Source: Acidobacteriota bacterium (GTDB lineage: Bacteria; Acidobacteriota; Terriglobia; Terriglobales; Acidobacteriaceae). Taken from it: a stretch of DNA of 5,330 nucleotides. The translations under genes were made by a program, and so were the position numbers. Every line of letters starts with the position of its first letter. Position 1 is the first letter of the stretch. Location: assembly GCA_021810175.1 (NCBI GenBank), contig JAJZJJ010000273.1, forward strand, positions 1 through 5,330. Direction: 5' to 3'. The notes beneath the pieces were generated by a model. It saw only the letters and a program-made list of their open reading frames with translations. It searched no databases and was not told the DNA's origin. Below are positions 1-5,247 of this stretch, piece by piece.

Positions 1-1
1 C

Positions 2-886
2 TTCTGCGACAGCTCGGCGAAGCAGATCGTCACCATGCTGCTGAGCGAGGCCGCGCAGGCCGGTGTGCGCATCCGCACCGGCGTCACCATTCGCGAAGTG
101 CGGCGGCTGGAGGGTGCGGAGAGCCCTTTCCTCCTTCGCACCGAGACCGCGCAGATTCGCGCCCGCTCTCTCGTTGTCGCGACCGGCGGCTTATCGATCC
201 CAAAGATGGGAGCCACCGCATTCGGTTATGAAGTCGCGCGGCAGTTCGGCGTGCCGGTGCGCGAATGCCGCCCGGCCCTGGTTCCGCTCACCCTCAGCGA
301 CGAGGATCTGGCGCAGTACGCCAGTCTCGCGGGCGTCTCCGCGGAGGTGACCGCGGCCACAGGCAAACAACGCTTTCGCGAGAAGCTGCTGTTCACCCAT
401 CGCGGCCTGAGCGGACCGGCGGTGCTGCAGATTTCCTCCTACTGGAACGGCGAGGAGGCGGTGACCGTGGACTGGGGCCCGGGGCAGAACTTTCTTACTC
501 CCCTCCTCGAGCCTGGCGCCAGGCGGGATGAAGCTGCGGCGCGCGCGGCCCTGCGAGCCAAACTTCCGGTCAGGCTGGCGGATCGCCTGCTCGAAACCGC
601 AATCGCTGCCCCGGCCAAAGGACGCTGGACGAATCGCGGCATCGAGGAACTCGAACAGCGGCTGCACGGCTGGGCATTCGCGCCATCTGGAACCGAAGGC
701 TACGACAAGGCCGAGGTGACCGCCGGAGGCGTCAGCACGGAGGCGCTCTCGGCGCAAACTATGGAGTGCCGCACAGTTCCCGGGCTCTACTTCATCGGCG
801 AAGTCGTGGATGTCACCGGTCAGCTCGGCGGATTCAACTTCCAGTGGGCCTGGGCCTCGGGCGCAGCGGCCGGACGAGCGCTGTAG
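2..886 (+). CDS. BaiN/RdsA (YhiN/HI0933) family FAD-dependent oxidoreductase, 5'-truncated by window edge
   Basis: This flavoprotein runs off the left edge. The frame is open from base 2 and reads FCDSSAKQIVTMLL, so the ATG at 35 is an internal methionine and not the start. The visible 294 residues lack the N-terminal GxGxxG nucleotide-binding segment; family members are usually about 390-420 residues, so roughly 100 are missing. Family hallmarks seen in order are FCDSSAKQIV, VVATGGLSIPKMGATAFGY (FAD-fold ATGG motif), GLSGPAVLQIS, and the C-terminal GLYFIGEVVDVTG followed by GGFNFQWAWASG, which closes the FAD site. The family includes the bile-acid reductase BaiN and E. coli YhiN, which I recall being reported as a 23S rRNA dihydrouridine synthase (RdsA). 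An rRNA-modifying role here is inference from family membership. It is likely cytoplasmic, with no functional link to its neighbours visible. The family call is secure; the substrate is not. Confidence 0.93.
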   Translation, partial: FCDSSAKQIVTMLLSEAAQAGVRIRTGVTIREVRRLEGAESPFLLRTETAQIRARSLVVATGGLSIPKMGATAFGYEVARQFGVPVRECRPALVPLTLSDEDLAQYASLAGVSAEVTAATGKQRFREKLLFTHRGLSGPAVLQISSYWNGEEAVTVDWGPGQNFLTPLLEPGARRDEAAARAALRAKLPVRLADRLLETAIAAPAKGRWTNRGIEELEQRLHGWAFAPSGTEGYDKAEVTAGGVSTEALSAQTMECRTVPGLYFIGEVVDVTGQLGGFNFQWAWASGAAAGRAL

Positions 887-1031
887 CCGCCCGACAGACT
901 GCCGGATCCAGGCAGCCTTCGGCCCGAGTTATAAGTGGAGGATGTCCGCCACATGACCCAAATATAACTTCCCTTCCGAAACCAATGCTGTATCATCGCT
1001 CGTTCGGCTGATATTCCTTCCCCGCGATGAG

Positions 1032-1056
1032 CCGGCCATGCGCTGTGCGGGGCCGG
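1032..1056 (+). promoter_or_regulatory. GC-rich hairpin in the leader of the Cys-module gene
   Basis: CCGGCC at 1032-1037 can pair with GGCCGG at 1051-1056, and an inner CGC/GCG pair (1041-1043 with 1047-1049) closes a TGT loop, with unpaired bases between the two stems. It ends about 20 bases before the Shine-Dalgarno at 1077-1081 and is followed by a run of As rather than Ts on this strand, so it is not a standard terminator. It would lie in the 5' untranslated leader if transcription starts upstream. Possible -10-like boxes upstream are TATAAC at 963-968 and TATCAT at 991-996, but neither has a convincing -35 partner. A regulatory role is inference; in GC-rich DNA such a stem can occur by chance. 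Confidence 0.3.
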
Positions 1057-1076
1057 AAAATCCGACCGCCACAAAT

Positions 1077-1081
1077 GGAGG
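1077..1081 (+). promoter_or_regulatory. Shine-Dalgarno that fixes the start at 1086
   Basis: GGAGG lies four bases before the ATG at 1086. It decides between this ATG and the in-frame upstream ATG at 1038. The upstream one has no such site, sits inside the leader hairpin, and would put 16 non-hydrophobic residues ahead of an otherwise normal signal peptide. Confidence 0.75.
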
Positions 1082-1085
1082 AACC

Positions 1086-1676
1086 ATGCGCCGCCTCACG
1101 TTGATGATTGTTATCGGCTTCCTTTGCGCGAAGATCCCCGCCATCGGACAGAGTGCTCCGGGTTACCGCAAGGGAACGATTCAGTCCGCGGGCAGCCACA
1201 CCTTGAAAGTCAGCGGAAATGGCCTGGAGGTGTGGATCGGCCGCTGCGGCGACCTTCAGCCAGGTGAGTCCGTCGAGTTTTCCGTCGATCACGGCAAAGC
1301 CTATATCCAGGGCAGCCATGGAACCCAGCACACCTGCGCCATCTCGCGGATGGAAACAATACCGAGCGGCGCCGCCTCGCTCTACCAGCCCGGAGAAATT
1401 CTCGGCTACATGATCCGCCGGGACACAGTGGAATCGACCACGCGCTGGGCGAAAGTATATGAGCTCCGCGGGTCGAAGTTCATGTATCTCATCGATTACT
1501 GCGGAGCCTTTCAGGCCGGTAAGTTCCTGCCCGGGGAACACGTGCAGTTCCGCGTAGCCCCGGAAGAAGACCGGCTCTACGTCCGTCACGGCACCGAAAA
1601 GTCCTGGAGCTGCCGGCTGGAAGGAATGCGCCTCCGAGGGACAAAGGACCATCCCGCGGCCCGCGGCTGGTGGTAA
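1086..1676 (+). CDS. Exported protein of unknown function with two Cys-paired repeat modules
   Basis: I do not recognise the family. The 196-residue product begins with a signal peptide: MRR, a hydrophobic stretch at about 4-20, and likely cleavage near residues 21-24 (AIG/QS/A). There is no lipobox, so it should be secreted or periplasmic. The mature part is an internal duplication. Module A (about 27-90) has C54-G, then PGESVEFSV, then HGT and C84. Module B (about 108-181) has C139-G, then PGEHVQFRV, then HGT and C176. Each copy thus keeps the order Cys-Gly, PGE-x-V-x-F-x-V, Tyr, HGT, Cys. One disulfide per module is a reasonable inference for an exported protein. The segments around PGE read as alternating beta strands, suggesting small beta domains. 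It is probably monocistronic, since it lies after an intergenic gap of about 200 bases and meets the minus-strand unit head-on. A minus-strand frame across it has no comparable signals. Confidence 0.8.
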   Translation: MRRLTLMIVIGFLCAKIPAIGQSAPGYRKGTIQSAGSHTLKVSGNGLEVWIGRCGDLQPGESVEFSVDHGKAYIQGSHGTQHTCAISRMETIPSGAASLYQPGEILGYMIRRDTVESTTRWAKVYELRGSKFMYLIDYCGAFQAGKFLPGEHVQFRVAPEEDRLYVRHGTEKSWSCRLEGMRLRGTKDHPAARGWW

Positions 1677-1724
1677 CCCTGCTCTAACTCAGCGGACCAG
1701 CCCCGTGTTTTCGAGTCGGCCCCC

Positions 1725-2168
1725 TCAGCACCCAAACTGCCGCAGATGATGGTCGAGGTGCTTCCAGCCCAACGCCCACCATTGCCGGACCGTCAGCGGC
1801 CCGAGCAGCGGATGACCTGTTCCCGGCTCGATCTGCGCAGCGGCCGCCCGTTCCATCAGCCCGATCAGCCGCTGCCGCTCCGCCTCGAAATCCTCCGGCT
1901 GCGTAACCAGAAACTCCTTCGGCGAACGCGCGTCCTTCGGGAATGGAACCACATAGATCACCAGATGCTTCAGCGGAAAATGCCGGAACACCCGCGGCCC
2001 CATCTCTCCGCCCGGCAGATCGCCCAGCGCCACGGCTACCGAATCGCCCACATGCGCCAGCATCCGCGTCGCATCCAGCTGGCCCCACCGCGGCTGCGCG
2101 TCCGGCCGCAGATACCGGAGCCGCCGCAGCAGCGCGCTGCGGTCCTGCTCATTGCCCAGCGATCTCAT
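1725..2168 (-). CDS. DUF1569 (DinB-like four-helix) protein
   Basis: This 147-residue protein matches the DUF1569 branch of the DinB/YfiT-like four-helix-bundle superfamily. Motifs seen are WGQLDATRMLAHV near residues 28-40 (a metal-ligand-type His39), VVPFPKDARSP at 73-83, and the C-terminal GHPLLGPLTVRQW followed by KHLDHHLRQFG. H137 and H141 form the HxxxH pair that, with H39, would make the three-His metal site typical of this superfamily. It is expected to be a cytoplasmic metal-binding protein; some superfamily members are thiol-dependent transferases, but the reaction here is unknown. The ATG at 2168 has only a weak upstream GAG as ribosome binding site. It begins 47 bases after the rlpA-like stop on the same strand and may be the last gene of that operon. 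It is full length for the family. Confidence 0.87.
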   Translation of the reverse strand: MRSLGNEQDRSALLRRLRYLRPDAQPRWGQLDATRMLAHVGDSVAVALGDLPGGEMGPRVFRHFPLKHLVIYVVPFPKDARSPKEFLVTQPEDFEAERQRLIGLMERAAAAQIEPGTGHPLLGPLTVRQWWALGWKHLDHHLRQFGC

Positions 2169-2215
2169 CTCGACGGCATTCTATCCGGTTCCGCGGCTTC
2201 CCTGCGGACACCCCA

Positions 2216-2974
2216 TCAGTCCAGCCGCACCAGAAACGCGCTGCCCTGGCTCGGCCTCAGTCGATCCGCAATCTCCACCGCCAGCCGCCGGTTGTCGTGT
2301 GCCGGATTGATGCGCACCCAGTAGCCCGTCGGCCCGTGAAATTCAATCACGTAGGCTCCGCGATACCGGCGTTGCAGCCTCGACTGCAGGCGCAGCGCTG
2401 CTCGCTTACGGCTGAAAGCTCCAATCTGCACGCACCACCGTCCGCCGTACCCGATCGGCTCCGGGGTGCTGTAGACATCCATCCGCACCTCGGCCACTCC
2501 AGGCAGCCAGATGCCGGTTTCCTTCGCCGCCGCCAGCGAAAGATCCAGAATGCGCCCTTTGACGAATGGCCCCCGATCCGTCACGCGCATGATGGCCCAT
2601 TGCCCGGTGCGCACGTTGGTCACCTTGATGAGTGAGCCGAGCGGCAGCGTCCGATTTGCGGCGGAAACCTGGTTCTGGTTGTAGACTGCTCCGTCGGCCG
2701 CGCGATGGTGGTTATAGTTCGGTCCGTACCAGCTGGCCAGTCCGGTTTCGGTCAGGATCGGCCGATGCGTCCGGACGAATTCTTCGTCGGCCCGATACTG
2801 CCGGTTCGGCCGCGCGTATCGCGGGCCGGCGACGGACGGCGGCGGCGGCGGAGCGTAAGCCACGCGGCGGTGCCCGCATCCGGTGGCCAGCATCAGGGCA
2901 AGAGCGGCCGCACCGAAGACGCCGATTCTTGCCACGGGGGAAGGGTATTGTTGATTGCGCATTGCTTCCGTCAC
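2216..2974 (-). CDS. rlpA: RlpA-like double-psi beta-barrel lipoprotein with C-terminal SPOR domain; catalytic residues degenerate
   Basis: RlpA proteins are septal peptidoglycan-binding lipoproteins; some (Pseudomonas) are lytic transglycosylases acting on glycans lacking stem peptides. The 252-residue product has a hydrophobic stretch at 15-31 and a lipobox LATGC (Cys33), so it should be a lipidated envelope protein. A Pro-rich linker follows (41-57), then the RlpA barrel (about 77-168) with GLASWYG at 78-84, ANRTLPLGS, VTDRGPF and GRILDLSLAAA, then a SPOR domain (about 179-251) starting at WCVQIGAF. Canonical members read NGExFD and AAH where this one reads DGAVYN and AAN: the acid positions are A96 and N99 and the His is N107, while the DRGP Asp (D133) is kept. 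It may therefore bind glycan without cutting it. The start is GTG at 2974, overlapping the upstream stop as GTGA with GAGG just before; an ATG at 2962 is an alternative giving 248 residues. It is cotranscribed with the small helical gene. Confidence 0.92.
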   Translation of the reverse strand: MTEAMRNQQYPSPVARIGVFGAAALALMLATGCGHRRVAYAPPPPPSVAGPRYARPNRQYRADEEFVRTHRPILTETGLASWYGPNYNHHRAADGAVYNQNQVSAANRTLPLGSLIKVTNVRTGQWAIMRVTDRGPFVKGRILDLSLAAAKETGIWLPGVAEVRMDVYSTPEPIGYGGRWCVQIGAFSRKRAALRLQSRLQRRYRGAYVIEFHGPTGYWVRINPAHDNRRLAVEIADRLRPSQGSAFLVRLD

Positions 2975-3210
2975 TGTCCTCGCCGGCTGTCCAGATGCTC
3001 CGCCAGCTTTGCCAGTTGTTCCGCGGCCACACGCAGCGCCTTCGAGGAGTTCTGTCGAACCTCCGGAACCACCTTGTCGTTGAGGAAGGCGATCACCCGC
3101 TGCACTTCATCGTCCACGCGTTCAGCCGCGTCGTTCATATGTCCATCTACTTTGCGGCCCATCTCTTCAAAGGACCGCTTGTCGGAGCGCTTCCGATTTT
3201 CCTCGTTCAT
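2971..3210 (-). CDS. Small charged helical protein of unknown function (79 aa)
   Basis: I do not recognise a family. The ATG at 3210 is chosen because GGAGGTG at 3216-3222 (minus strand) is a near-ideal Shine-Dalgarno five bases away. A longer in-frame reading to 3378 would add 56 residues of poor composition and run through the promoter region. The 79 residues have no Cys, signal peptide or membrane segment. They look like two amphipathic helices separated near Pro49: residues about 14-46 with Val/Ile/Met/Leu at 3-4 residue spacing (V21, M25, V32, V36, I40, L43), and about 50-74 (V51, L59, A63, L66, L69, L73). Coiled-coil or oligomer formation is an inference. Its stop overlaps the rlpA-like start by GTGA, implying translational coupling. 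It may therefore act with, or be dosed with, that envelope protein, although it appears cytoplasmic. Confidence 0.78.
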   Translation of the reverse strand: MNEENRKRSDKRSFEEMGRKVDGHMNDAAERVDDEVQRVIAFLNDKVVPEVRQNSSKALRVAAEQLAKLAEHLDSRRGQ

Positions 3211-3215
3211 CGCTC

Positions 3216-3222
3216 CACCTCC
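3216..3222 (-). promoter_or_regulatory. Strong Shine-Dalgarno of the small helical gene
   Basis: GGAGGTG on the minus strand fully matches the 16S anti-Shine-Dalgarno complement and sits five bases before the ATG at 3210. It is by far the best ribosome binding site in the window and decides the start against the longer reading from 3378. Confidence 0.75.
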
Positions 3223-3236
3223 ATACTTCCGCTTCA

Positions 3237-3264
3237 GTATTTCTGCCCATGCGGGATGGGTCAA
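3237..3264 (-). promoter_or_regulatory. Candidate sigma70-type promoter for the small helical gene / rlpA unit
   Basis: On the minus strand, TTGACC (3264-3259, 5 of 6 to the consensus -35) is followed after 16 bases by AATACT (3242-3237, 4 of 6 to the -10 consensus). Transcription would start near 3230, about 20 bases before the ATG at 3210 and just ahead of its Shine-Dalgarno. An inverted repeat CCCAT-N5-ATGGG fills the spacer, and a second one spans the -35 box. Box matches and placement are seen directly; activity is inferred. Confidence 0.42.
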
Positions 3265-3273
3265 TCCCCATCC
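3246..3273. repeat. Overlapping inverted repeats around the -35 box (possible operator)
   Basis: Three copies of the pentamer CCCAT/ATGGG alternate in orientation: CCCAT at 3246-3250, ATGGG at 3256-3260, CCCAT at 3267-3271. The first pair forms a perfect 5-bp inverted repeat with a 5-base centre. The last two extend to a 7-bp inverted repeat, GGATGGG (3254-3260) and CCCATCC (3267-3273), with a 6-base centre. The -35 hexamer of the candidate minus-strand promoter lies across this second centre, the position where a repressor could block polymerase. No known regulator motif is recognised, so an operator role is inference. Confidence 0.35.
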
Positions 3274-3343
3274 GCCGAAAAGTGCCGGATCAGTAACGGC
3301 AGTACATCCTCCCGCCGGATTTCTACTTCCAAAGCAAAAGAGA

Positions 3344-4183
3344 GTGATCGGTTTAAGACACCTGGCGGCCCTTATCATCTGCTCGATGGTGGCCGGAACG
3401 TTCCCCGCTGCACGCGCTCAGGCCACGCTGCCCAATGCTCCACAGCCCCCTCTCGCGGCATCTCAGCAGCCTGGGCAACACCGCACGGGTCGGGTGATCG
3501 AGCCAGGCAAACCGGCGCCAGGCGAGGCGGGCTCAGTGGACACAGCGTCATGGCAAAGGCGCAGATGGGCGCGGTATATCGATCCCGGCGAACGGGTCCC
3601 ACCGCTATCCACGCGCAACAAGCTACAGTACTGGCTGCATGACGAGGTACGGCCCACCTCGGCGGTCCCCGAATTCATCAGCGCCTTCTATGGCCAGCCG
3701 CTCAACGTGCCCGCCTACGGCACCGATGCGGGCGGCTTCGGTGAGCGCCTCGGCGCCGCCTTTATCCGCGACGCAACCATGCGCTTCTTTGTCTCCAGCC
3801 TCCTTCCCGCCATCGCTCACGAGGATCCGCGATACCTGCGCAAAGCAAGCGGTACCTGGCAGTCACGCACCCGCTGGGCGACCACGCAGACCATCATCGA
3901 CCGGCATGACAGCGGCCGCCGCGGCTTCAACTTCTCCGACGTTGTCGGACACCTCGCCGCCTCCATCCTCATCCTCGCTTATTACCCTGACCCCAGCGCC
4001 AACACCGGTATGGTCTTTCGCACCTGGGGCACCTCGCTCGCCGGCACCGCCGGCAACAATCTCTTTCTGGAATTCTGGCCCGATGTGGTCCACAAGGTCA
4101 TTCACAGGCGGCGCTGGCTGCGGCATAAAGCCCACCTGGAGGCCGGTTTGTGCGTCTCTGAAGTATGTAAGCAATCGCGCTGA
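3344..4183 (+). CDS. Secreted/envelope protein of an uncharacterised acidobacterial-type family, first paralogue
   Basis: The 279-residue protein starts at GTG 3344, the only candidate that places a normal signal peptide at the N-terminus: RH, a hydrophobic stretch 8-20, and AARA/QA cleavage after residue 25. The open frame extends far upstream, but that stretch is antisense to the rlpA-like and small helical genes and lacks a usable start near the signal. Just after cleavage comes TLPNAPQPP. A low-complexity, Pro/Gly-rich region (30-85) precedes the conserved core (about 92-252): AYGTDAGGFGERLGAAF, D143-T145-RFF, LPAIAHEDPRY (154-164), RHDSG (187-191), FNFSDVVG (195-202), AYYPD, and EFWPDVVHK (243-251). 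I recall this core from many Acidobacteria hypothetical proteins; no enzymatic function is known to me. Hydrophobic stretches such as 202-214 suggest membrane or outer-membrane association. The gene 41 bases downstream is a paralogue. A Shine-Dalgarno is weak (AGAG adjacent to the GTG). Confidence 0.8.
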   Translation: MIGLRHLAALIICSMVAGTFPAARAQATLPNAPQPPLAASQQPGQHRTGRVIEPGKPAPGEAGSVDTASWQRRRWARYIDPGERVPPLSTRNKLQYWLHDEVRPTSAVPEFISAFYGQPLNVPAYGTDAGGFGERLGAAFIRDATMRFFVSSLLPAIAHEDPRYLRKASGTWQSRTRWATTQTIIDRHDSGRRGFNFSDVVGHLAASILILAYYPDPSANTGMVFRTWGTSLAGTAGNNLFLEFWPDVVHKVIHRRRWLRHKAHLEAGLCVSEVCKQSR

Positions 4184-4224
4184 GGTCGGCGCGGCGATAC
4201 AGGTAATATCGAAACCCGGCACGC

Positions 4225-5223
4225 ATGGCAAGCTCTCGGCTCCTCCATCCCGAATGGCTGTTTCTCCAGCGGCGGCGCACCCTGCTCCGTCGCACCCTCA
4301 GCTGGGCCGCTTCCATCGGTTTCATGCTTGCCTTCTGCTGTGCATCCCGGGCGCAGTCCCGCACAGCCGCGCTGCCCGATGCGCCGCTGCCGCAACCGGA
4401 ATACATGGCCCGCAACCGCCCGCTCTTCCCTGGCGCGCTGGCTCCCGCACCCGACCCTGGCGGACAGGAGGCCTTCCCGCCCGCGCTTCCGGCGCATCGC
4501 GGCGAAAATACCGAAGGCCTGCGCCCCAACTGGATTCCCCTGCCCCACCGGTGCATCAAGCGGTCCTGTAGTGCCATCGCGCCGCAGCACAGCTGCTGCC
4601 AATCCAGCCATGACGCCTTCCGGAACTACCTGCAGCGCTATGCGGTCCACATCTACACCCCGCACGAACTGGGAAAGCTCGCGATCAGCGGCGTGGCGGA
4701 CCCATTCAATCTGCTGACCATTCTCGGAACCTCCGCTTACTCCGTCGCCATCAACCCTCATTCCCCCTACGGCCCCGGCGTCAGGGGAATCGCCGAGCAA
4801 AGCGGCGTCACCCTCTCCCAGGACATGACCGGCGAATTCTTCGGCACCTTCCTCATTCCATCCCTGGACCATCAGGATCCGCACTACCGCCGCCTGCCCA
4901 ACATGCCCCTGGCCCGCCGCATCGCCCACTGCGCCTACCAGATATTCTGGACCGACAGCGACACCGGCCAGGGGATGGTCAATTACTCAACCATCTTTGG
5001 GAGCATTGCCGACGAGGCCGTCGGCGTCACCTATCTTCCCTATCAGCGAACCAGCTGGGGCGCCAGCGCCGAGCGCATCGCCCTGGGCTGGGCCACGGAT
5101 CCGGTCGGTAACTACATCACCGAATTCGTCCCCGATGTCGCCAGCCATATCAACATCCGCATCGTCTTCCTGCAGCGCATCATCAATCGTGTCGCCATCG
5201 AGGAAGGCGCAACAGCGCCCTGA
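4225..5223 (+). CDS. Secreted/envelope protein, divergent second paralogue with Cys cluster
   Basis: The 332-residue product starts at ATG 4225; an in-frame stop at 4204-4206 rules out a longer form, and no clear Shine-Dalgarno is present. The signal peptide has an unusually long Arg-rich n-region (1-24), a hydrophobic core at about 25-40 and probable cleavage ASRA/QS after residue 43. The motif ALPDAPLPQP follows at once, matching LPNAPQPP of the preceding gene. The core from Y182 aligns without gaps to Y125 of the neighbour over 42 residues with 16 identities: YG, G, E, G, D-x-T, FF, L, P, H-x-DP-x-Y, R. D-T-G, N-Y-S and EFVPDV follow in the same order. Unlike the neighbour it has a mature-domain Cys cluster (C110, C115, C124, C125) and C236. 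It ends 24 bases before a convergent gene. The core is more diverged than the neighbour's, so the functions may differ. Family unknown to me beyond this relationship. Confidence 0.85.
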   Translation: MASSRLLHPEWLFLQRRRTLLRRTLSWAASIGFMLAFCCASRAQSRTAALPDAPLPQPEYMARNRPLFPGALAPAPDPGGQEAFPPALPAHRGENTEGLRPNWIPLPHRCIKRSCSAIAPQHSCCQSSHDAFRNYLQRYAVHIYTPHELGKLAISGVADPFNLLTILGTSAYSVAINPHSPYGPGVRGIAEQSGVTLSQDMTGEFFGTFLIPSLDHQDPHYRRLPNMPLARRIAHCAYQIFWTDSDTGQGMVNYSTIFGSIADEAVGVTYLPYQRTSWGASAERIALGWATDPVGNYITEFVPDVASHINIRIVFLQRIINRVAIEEGATAP

Positions 5224-5247
5224 ATTCCACGCCGGCGGCTTCGCCCG

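Noticed and set aside
899..915. CTGCC/GGCAG hairpin after the flavoprotein gene as a terminator
   Set aside because: Only a 5-bp stem with a 7-base loop and no T run after it.
993..1652. 219-codon minus-strand open frame across the Cys-module gene
   Set aside because: The plus-strand gene has a clear Shine-Dalgarno, a signal peptide and an internal repeat; the minus frame has none of these and is a high-GC antisense shadow.
1746..2635. Two long plus-strand open frames opposite the DUF1569 and rlpA-like genes
   Set aside because: Both are Arg/Pro/His-rich translations antisense to genes with recognisable domains, without signals of their own.
3284..3320. GCCGGAT direct repeat upstream of the first paralogue gene
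   Set aside because: Only two 7-base copies 30 bases apart in GC-rich DNA; too weak to call a regulatory site.
2705..3343. Upstream extension of the first paralogue gene
   Set aside because: The frame stays open by chance opposite the rlpA-like and small helical genes; the signal peptide begins only at the GTG at 3344.
4176..4193. CGCGC/GCGCG inverted repeat over the stop of the first paralogue gene
   Set aside because: Short, no T tract, and easily expected by chance in GC-rich DNA; not convincing as a terminator or attenuator.
4273..4311. Twin-arginine (Tat) signal in the second paralogue
   Set aside because: There is an RRTLS string in an Arg-rich n-region, but no match to the full S/T-R-R-x-F-L-K pattern; a Sec signal with a long n-region explains it as well.
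4102..4929. 275-codon minus-strand open frame opposite the second paralogue
   Set aside because: The plus-strand protein is homologous to its neighbour and has a signal peptide; the minus frame is Gly/Arg/Ala-rich with no recognisable motif.
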